Assembly (NCBI GenBank): GCA_020721745.1
Contig: DYMC01000032.1
Location: 1 to 16,214 of the forward strand
Length of the DNA: 16,214 bases
Reading direction: 5' to 3'
Origin: Lentisphaera sp.
GTDB taxonomy: Bacteria; Verrucomicrobiota; Lentisphaeria; Victivallales; GWF2-50-93
Part shown: positions 12,295-16,214 of the stretch, in pieces
How the letters are laid out: every line of letters starts with the position of its first letter
Numbering within the stretch: the first letter of the stretch is position 1
Program-made: the position numbers and the translations under genes
The notes under the pieces: model-generated
The model's input: the letters and a program-made list of their open reading frames with translations, nothing else
Databases searched by the model: none
Told to the model about the DNA's origin: nothing

Positions 12295-13395
12295 ATGATT
12301 CTGAAATTGCAAAACAACATTGTTCTTTTCCTGCTTGCGATTTTCGCGTCCGCGGCCGTGCTCCGTGCCGACGATGCCGCCGCGAGGATCGCGTTCGACG
12401 AGGCGCTGAAGGAGGAGCAGGCGCAGGAATATTCGGCCGCCGGCGGCAAATACATGGATGCCGCGTTTCTGGCCGACGACAGGGTGCTCAAGGTGAACGC
12501 CCTGCAGAGCGCGGCCACTAACTTCAGGCGTGCAAAGCTGCTCTACAAGGAGTTTACCGCGATAGACAAGCTGCTGCGCAACTATCCCTCGGAGGTGGAT
12601 TTCAACGCGCTGATCGAGAGGGAGTTCGAGATAGGCAATCTGTTCTACGCGGGCAAGAAGGACCCTGCTCTCTCGTGGATGCCATGGATAAAGGACGACG
12701 ACAGGACGCTGGAGGTCTACGAGGCGGTCAGGAAGAATGCGCCTTTTGCGAAATTCGCAAGCGCGTTGAAATTCCGCATTGGAGTTCTCTACATCGAGTC
12801 TGGAAAGATTGACGAGGCCGTGGCCGTCTTCGAGGAGATCGGTGAATACCACAAGGGGGCGCAGGAGGAGAAATTCGCCATCTTCGAGCTCGCGAACATA
12901 TATCTCCAGAAGGCATCGAGGGGCGACAGCGACGGAAGCTGGGGCAGGAAGGCGAGAAAGGCGCTCCGCTCCATCATCGAGAAATATCCCGAAGACAAGG
13001 AGATTCTCTGGGCGCGCCAGGAACTAAAGACTGCCGACACGCTGAACGCGAAAAAAGCCTTCGCAATAGCGGACTTCTACCGCAAGCGCGGGAACGACGA
13101 TGCAGCCGCAAGATACATGAACGACTTGATAACCGAGTATCCGAAGACGGAGACCGCCGCCGAAGCGGACGCAAAGCTCGCCGAGATGGGAAGGACCTAC
13201 AAGGAGCCCCCGATAAAGCCGGTCCATCCGGAATACGCGGCGAGGGACTTCGCCCCGCTGCCGATGCCTAAGGAGAAGGAGAAATACATTGAAGTGCCAA
13301 ACGATGCCGACGGCAAGTGGCTGCTCCCGCTCGAGGATCTCGAACTGGAGAAAACAAGGAAGGACACGGATGAAAAGATTCTGCCAAAGGACTAG
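12295..13395 (+). CDS. Periplasmic TPR-like repeat protein (BamD/YfiO-like)
   Basis: This 366-residue exported protein has a Sec signal peptide: hydrophobic core about residues 8-22, likely cleavage after Ala25 in VLRADD. No lipobox cysteine is present, so unlike BamD it is not predicted to be a lipoprotein. The mature part is helical with tetratricopeptide-like repeats, for example ALKFRIGVLYIESGKIDEAVAVFEEI (about 159-184) and the later AFAIADFYRKRGNDDAAARYMNDLITEYPKTETAAEA, a typical YfiO/BamD-type repeat. The C-terminal 65 residues are Pro- and Lys-rich and probably disordered. The ATG directly follows the heptamer array, so the start lacks a normal ribosome-binding site. Its 3' end overlaps lptE by 26 nt, indicating coupled expression and a shared envelope role. 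Confidence 0.75.
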   Translation: MILKLQNNIVLFLLAIFASAAVLRADDAAARIAFDEALKEEQAQEYSAAGGKYMDAAFLADDRVLKVNALQSAATNFRRAKLLYKEFTAIDKLLRNYPSEVDFNALIEREFEIGNLFYAGKKDPALSWMPWIKDDDRTLEVYEAVRKNAPFAKFASALKFRIGVLYIESGKIDEAVAVFEEIGEYHKGAQEEKFAIFELANIYLQKASRGDSDGSWGRKARKALRSIIEKYPEDKEILWARQELKTADTLNAKKAFAIADFYRKRGNDDAAARYMNDLITEYPKTETAAEADAKLAEMGRTYKEPPIKPVHPEYAARDFAPLPMPKEKEKYIEVPNDADGKWLLPLEDLELEKTRKDTDEKILPKD

Positions 13396-13903
13396 ACTGG
13401 CCCGGGCCGCGCTGTTCGCGATGCTCGCATGCACGCTTCACTCGTGCGGATACCATGTCGGCTCGATAATGCATCCGCAGGTGAAGAGCATAGCCATCGC
13501 GCCGGTGAAGAACGACACGGTGGAACCGGATGTCTCGGCCTGGCTCAGGCAGTCGCTCGCCGAGCAGTTCGAGTTCGACGGCTCGCTCAAGGTCAAGAGC
13601 ATGGAGGAGGCCGACTGCATCCTATATGCGCGTGTCTCCGAAGTTAAGACAACGGCCACGAGCTACTCCTCCTTCGATGGAAACCAGACCTTCTCGCCCG
13701 CGGAGTTCGGACTCGCCCTGACGGTCGAATACACCGTGATAATCCCGGGAAGGGCCCAGCCGCTGATCGAAACCAGGGAGGTGGGCGGAGACGCGAAATA
13801 CCAGGTCGCCGTTGACCACAACATCGCCCGCAGGAGAGGAGTCCAGCAGGCATGCCGCGAGGCTGCGAGAGAGGCCGTCATATACGTGGTAGAGGCATGG
13901 TGA
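13370..13903 (+). CDS. lptE: LPS-assembly lipoprotein LptE
   Basis: LptE is the outer-membrane lipoprotein that plugs the LptD barrel and helps insert LPS. The 177-residue product has a lipoprotein signal (basic MKRFCQRTRLAR, hydrophobic ALFAMLACTL) with lipobox LHSC and acylated Cys26. The CGYH directly after it is the hallmark of LptE/RlpB. Family core features follow: VKSIAIAPVKNDTVEP, a central domain, and the C-terminal helix NIARRRGVQQACREAAREAV. The ATG at 13370 is preferred over upstream starts in the same frame because AAGGAAGGA lies 5-13 nt before it and the signal peptide begins there. It overlaps the preceding gene by 26 nt in another frame. Confidence 0.88.
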   Translation: MKRFCQRTRLARAALFAMLACTLHSCGYHVGSIMHPQVKSIAIAPVKNDTVEPDVSAWLRQSLAEQFEFDGSLKVKSMEEADCILYARVSEVKTTATSYSSFDGNQTFSPAEFGLALTVEYTVIIPGRAQPLIETREVGGDAKYQVAVDHNIARRRGVQQACREAAREAVIYVVEAW

Positions 13904-13922
13904 GCCTGCCGTCGGGGCAATG

Positions 13923-13978
13923 GTAAATATTCACTGGATGTGAATATTCACCGGATCCCGTCATTTGTGGATATTTAC
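13923..13978. repeat. Family B-like palindrome B4
   Basis: GTAAATATTCAC (13923-13934) and GTGGATATTTAC (13967-13978) form a nearly perfect 12-bp inverted repeat. A third version, the perfect palindrome GTGAATATTCAC, sits at 13940-13951. CCCGTCATT near the right arm is the kernel seen in B1-B3. No matching 8-bp flank is visible, so its insertion history is unclear. It lies in the short lptE-ispF gap. Confidence 0.7.
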
Positions 13979-14008
13979 CCTTTGTCTAGTTTCAACACCG
14001 GGGTTTTC

Positions 14009-14500
14009 ATGTTCAGGATAGGAAGCGGATTCGATGTCCACGCCTTTTGCGACGGCAGGCGGCTGATTGTCGGCGGGGTGGAGATTCCATTTGAAAAGGG
14101 GCTCTCCGGGCACAGCGACGCCGATGTGCTCCTGCATGCCGTGATGGACGCCCTTCTCGGGGCCGTCGCGGGAGGCGACATAGGGATGCGTTTCCCCGAC
14201 ACCGATGACAGATACGAGGACGCCAACAGCCTTGCGCTTCTCTCTGAACTCTTCTCGGATGCGGTATTCGCGGACTGGCAAATCGCCAACATTGACAGTA
14301 TAATACTGGCCGAGAGACCGAGGATGTCGCCGCACTTCCCGGCGATGAGGAGCAGGATCGCAGGGGCTCTGGGGATTTCCGAGTCGCTGGTTTCGGTGAA
14401 AGCCACAACCACAGAAAAACTAGGATTTTGCGGTCGCGGAGAGGGGATCGCGGCCATGGCGACAGCCCTTCTACAAAGCAAGAAGACAAAGGAGATTTGA
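14009..14500 (+). CDS. ispF: 2-C-methyl-D-erythritol 2,4-cyclodiphosphate synthase
   Basis: IspF closes the cyclic diphosphate ring in the MEP isoprenoid pathway, as a Zn-dependent trimer. The 163-residue product has the metal ligands Asp9, His11 (GFDVHAF) and His43, the GLSGHSDADVLLHAVMDALLGA block (31-52), GDIGMRFPDTD (56-66) and the C-terminal KATTTEKLGFCGRGEGIAA (131-149). The ATG at 14009 is chosen because family members begin a few residues before G-x-D-V-H and a GGGG lies 5 nt upstream. The frame opens further upstream only through palindrome B4. rhaB starts 4 nt after the stop. Confidence 0.95.
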   Translation: MFRIGSGFDVHAFCDGRRLIVGGVEIPFEKGLSGHSDADVLLHAVMDALLGAVAGGDIGMRFPDTDDRYEDANSLALLSELFSDAVFADWQIANIDSIILAERPRMSPHFPAMRSRIAGALGISESLVSVKATTTEKLGFCGRGEGIAAMATALLQSKKTKEI

Positions 14501-14504
14501 ATTC

Positions 14505-15977
14505 ATGCAGAAGACCTTTCTGGCATTCGATCTGGGCGCATCCAGCGGCAGAGGCATCACTGGCAGGATAAACGATGGCAGAATGGAGATATCCGAAGTT
14601 CACCGTTTCACGAACGGGCCGGTCGAGAAGGAAGGTTCTCTGTTCTGGGACATTGACGCCATCTTTGCCGAACTCAAAAGCGGACTGAGGAAGGCGATCA
14701 GGTCGTCATCCCCGATTTCGGGGATAGGCATAGACACCTGGGGTGTTGACTACGCGATAGTCAAGCCGAACGGGAAGTTCGCGCGAAATCCCTATCATTA
14801 CAGGGACAAGAGGACCGATGGGATGGACCGGAAGGTCTATGGGATGATTCCGTCCGACGAGATATACCGCAGGACTGGCGTACAATTCATGATACTCAAC
14901 ACGATATTCCAGCTTGTCGCCCACAAGGAGAGGCATCCGGAAGACCTCGATGGCACCATGATGATGATGCCGGATGCCCTGTCCTATCTCTTCACGGGAA
15001 AAGTATCCTGCGAATACACCGACGCCAGCACTACCGAGCTGCTGAACGCGCTGAAGAAAAACTGGGACTGGGATCTCATATCGCGCCTGGGGCTTCCAAA
15101 GACCTTGTTCCCCAACATATCACCCCCCTGCACGATGGCCGGCAGCATATCCTGCGAGCTCCGCAAGGAGTTCGACTGCGAGAGCATCCCCTTCTACCAT
15201 GTGGGGAGCCACGACACCGCCTCGGCCGTCGCCTCGGTTCCGGCGCACGGCGGGGAGCAGTTCGCATACATAAGCTGCGGAACGTGGGCTCTTCTCGGGA
15301 CGGAGCTCGACAGGCCACTTCTTTCAGACGAGGCGAGGAAGGCGAACTACACGAACGAGGGAGGGCTCGACGGGAAGATACGGTTCCTGACGAACATCAC
15401 CGGGCTCTGGCTGCTCCAGGAGTGCAAGCGCAACTGGGATGCGCAGGGGAGAAAATATTCCTACGCGGAGATGGCCGAAATGGCGGAAAAGGCGGAGCCC
15501 CTGAAATTCCTCGTGAATCCTGGCAACAGCGCCTTCCTGAGCCCATGCGACATGCCGCAGGTCATCCGGAAATACTGCGCGGAGACGGGACAGGGTGAAA
15601 TCCCGGACGATGCGTCGCTGGTCCGCTGCGTGCTCGACTCCCTGGCCATCTGCTTCAGGGTGAAGATCGAGGAGCTCGAGGATCTCTGCACGACAAAATT
15701 CCCGAAGGTGCACATCATCGGCGGGGGATGCCAGAACAAGTCCCTGATGCAATGCTCGGCGGACTTCATGGAGCGCGATGTCGTCGCAGGCCCGGTCGAG
15801 GCCACGGCGATCGGAAACATCATCGCGCAGGCCGTCGCCTCGGGCAACGTCCGCTCGCTGCCCCAGGGCAGGAAAATAGTCGCGGACTCATTCCCGGTCG
15901 AAATCTTCAGGCCATCGGGAAAAATCCCGAAGAACCTCGTCGCGACGAAGGAAGGCTTTTTCAGAAAGCTGAAGTGA
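14505..15977 (+). CDS. rhaB: Rhamnulokinase
   Basis: RhaB phosphorylates L-rhamnulose at O1 using ATP. The 490-residue protein is the size of E. coli RhaB (489) and has the FGGY/ASKHA fold: first phosphate loop AFDLGASSGRG (7-17), GIGIDTWGVDYA (73-84), catalytic Asp237 in VGSHDTASAVASVP, second nucleotide region ISCGTWALLGTEL (256-268), then NEGG (284-287), TGLWLLQECKRNW, and the adenosine site HIIGGGCQNKSLMQ. AAAGGAG lies about 10 nt before the ATG. It directly follows ispF. No rhamnose isomerase, aldolase or regulator gene is in the window, so partners must lie elsewhere; closely related 5-deoxyketose kinases are an alternative. Confidence 0.92.
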   Translation: MQKTFLAFDLGASSGRGITGRINDGRMEISEVHRFTNGPVEKEGSLFWDIDAIFAELKSGLRKAIRSSSPISGIGIDTWGVDYAIVKPNGKFARNPYHYRDKRTDGMDRKVYGMIPSDEIYRRTGVQFMILNTIFQLVAHKERHPEDLDGTMMMMPDALSYLFTGKVSCEYTDASTTELLNALKKNWDWDLISRLGLPKTLFPNISPPCTMAGSISCELRKEFDCESIPFYHVGSHDTASAVASVPAHGGEQFAYISCGTWALLGTELDRPLLSDEARKANYTNEGGLDGKIRFLTNITGLWLLQECKRNWDAQGRKYSYAEMAEMAEKAEPLKFLVNPGNSAFLSPCDMPQVIRKYCAETGQGEIPDDASLVRCVLDSLAICFRVKIEELEDLCTTKFPKVHIIGGGCQNKSLMQCSADFMERDVVAGPVEATAIGNIIAQAVASGNVRSLPQGRKIVADSFPVEIFRPSGKIPKNLVATKEGFFRKLK

Positions 15978-16000
15978 TCCTAAAAAAAGCAGTTGGAATT

Positions 16001-16214
16001 TCATTGTCGCATAGGCAGGAGGATTTGAGGGTCCTCTGAGCCTGGATATATGGCGCGTCCGCGCAAAAACACCTTGAATGCATGGGCTAGGATAATATAC
16101 GTGCCAGAACCACCGGGCTCATAAGTGCTTACAACTGGAAGCTGCGCGAGTATCCTTTTACCTAAATTAAGCAGTTGGCCGCATTTGCCGCAGATACGAG
16201 GCAGCAAGATGAAG
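16001..16214 (-). CDS. Possible 3' end of an unidentified minus-strand gene (partial)
   Basis: A minus-strand frame is open from the right window edge to TGA at 16003-16001, giving about 70 residues that include a CxxC pair (ICGKCGQLLNLGKRIL) and VVSTYEPGGSGTYIILAHAF. It converges on rhaB. The CxxC could be half of a zinc-binding site, but no family is recognised and coding status is uncertain; no internal start is supported, so it would begin outside the window. Confidence 0.3.
   Translation of the reverse strand, partial: FILLPRICGKCGQLLNLGKRILAQLPVVSTYEPGGSGTYIILAHAFKVFLRGRAIYPGSEDPQILLPMRQ

Noticed and set aside
13370..13395. Frameshift between the repeat protein and lptE
   Set aside because: lptE has its own ribosome-binding site, start codon and complete lipoprotein signal, so the 26-nt overlap is a normal operon junction.
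13940..14008. Upstream extension of ispF by 23 residues
   Set aside because: It begins inside palindrome B4, and IspF proteins normally start just before the G-x-D-V-H motif.
16016..16038. Terminator after rhaB
   Set aside because: The stem has a bulge, a large loop and no following T-run, so it does not meet the pattern of an intrinsic terminator.

Overview
This window comes from a diderm (LPS-bearing) bacterium. It carries kdsD (Kdo precursor synthesis), an LptE-type lipoprotein, a GT39/ArnT-like membrane glycosyltransferase and a BamD-like periplasmic repeat protein. The gene mix, generally GC-rich coding and heptamer arrays in front of genes would fit a PVC-superphylum or Omnitrophota-like lineage. 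That placement is a weak inference, because the window holds no rRNA or other phylogenetic marker I could use.

Layout. 1-600: a structured palindromic repeat (family A) lies just past the stop of a minus-strand acylphosphatase gene. A degenerate heptamer array, a 9-bp hairpin and a 92-bp miniature element (family B) precede that gene. 636-1907: an RsmB/NOP-family RNA cytosine methyltransferase. 2016-3731 (minus): a GT39 glycosyltransferase. 3732-5205: a visibly AT-richer accessory stretch with a promoter-like site, a possible gene stub, a second family A repeat, decayed or very short minus-strand reading frames, a 119-aa orphan gene and a third, diverged A-like repeat. 5206-6969: a second large GT-C-type membrane protein. 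7078-11953: a tight run etfB-etfA-acyl-CoA dehydrogenase-rpoZ-kdsD. 11954-12294: a non-coding hotspot with a 192-bp composite miniature element and a nine-unit heptamer array. 12295-15977: BamD-like repeat protein, lptE, ispF and rhaB, with one more palindrome between lptE and ispF. The right edge holds the 3' end of a possible minus-strand gene.

How the genes fit together. EtfA/EtfB are the electron acceptors for the adjacent acyl-CoA dehydrogenase. KdsD, LptE and the BamD-like protein serve the outer membrane (Kdo supply, LPS transport, envelope assembly). The two GT-C-type proteins probably modify lipid-linked or surface glycans. IspF acts in the MEP isoprenoid pathway and RhaB in rhamnose catabolism.

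The most interesting content is non-coding. (1) A composite element at 11986-12177 is flanked by a perfect 8-bp direct repeat, and both ends begin with GTAA, as in IS66-family insertions. It is built from two complete palindromes around a third. A related element at 499-590 has a 7/8 direct repeat. (2) Seven- and nine-unit heptamer arrays lie 4 nt from and directly against the start codons of two unrelated genes. (3) Three family A repeats are present, two of which fold into a multi-arm structure with pairing-preserving substitutions. No transposase, tRNA, rRNA or CRISPR array is visible.
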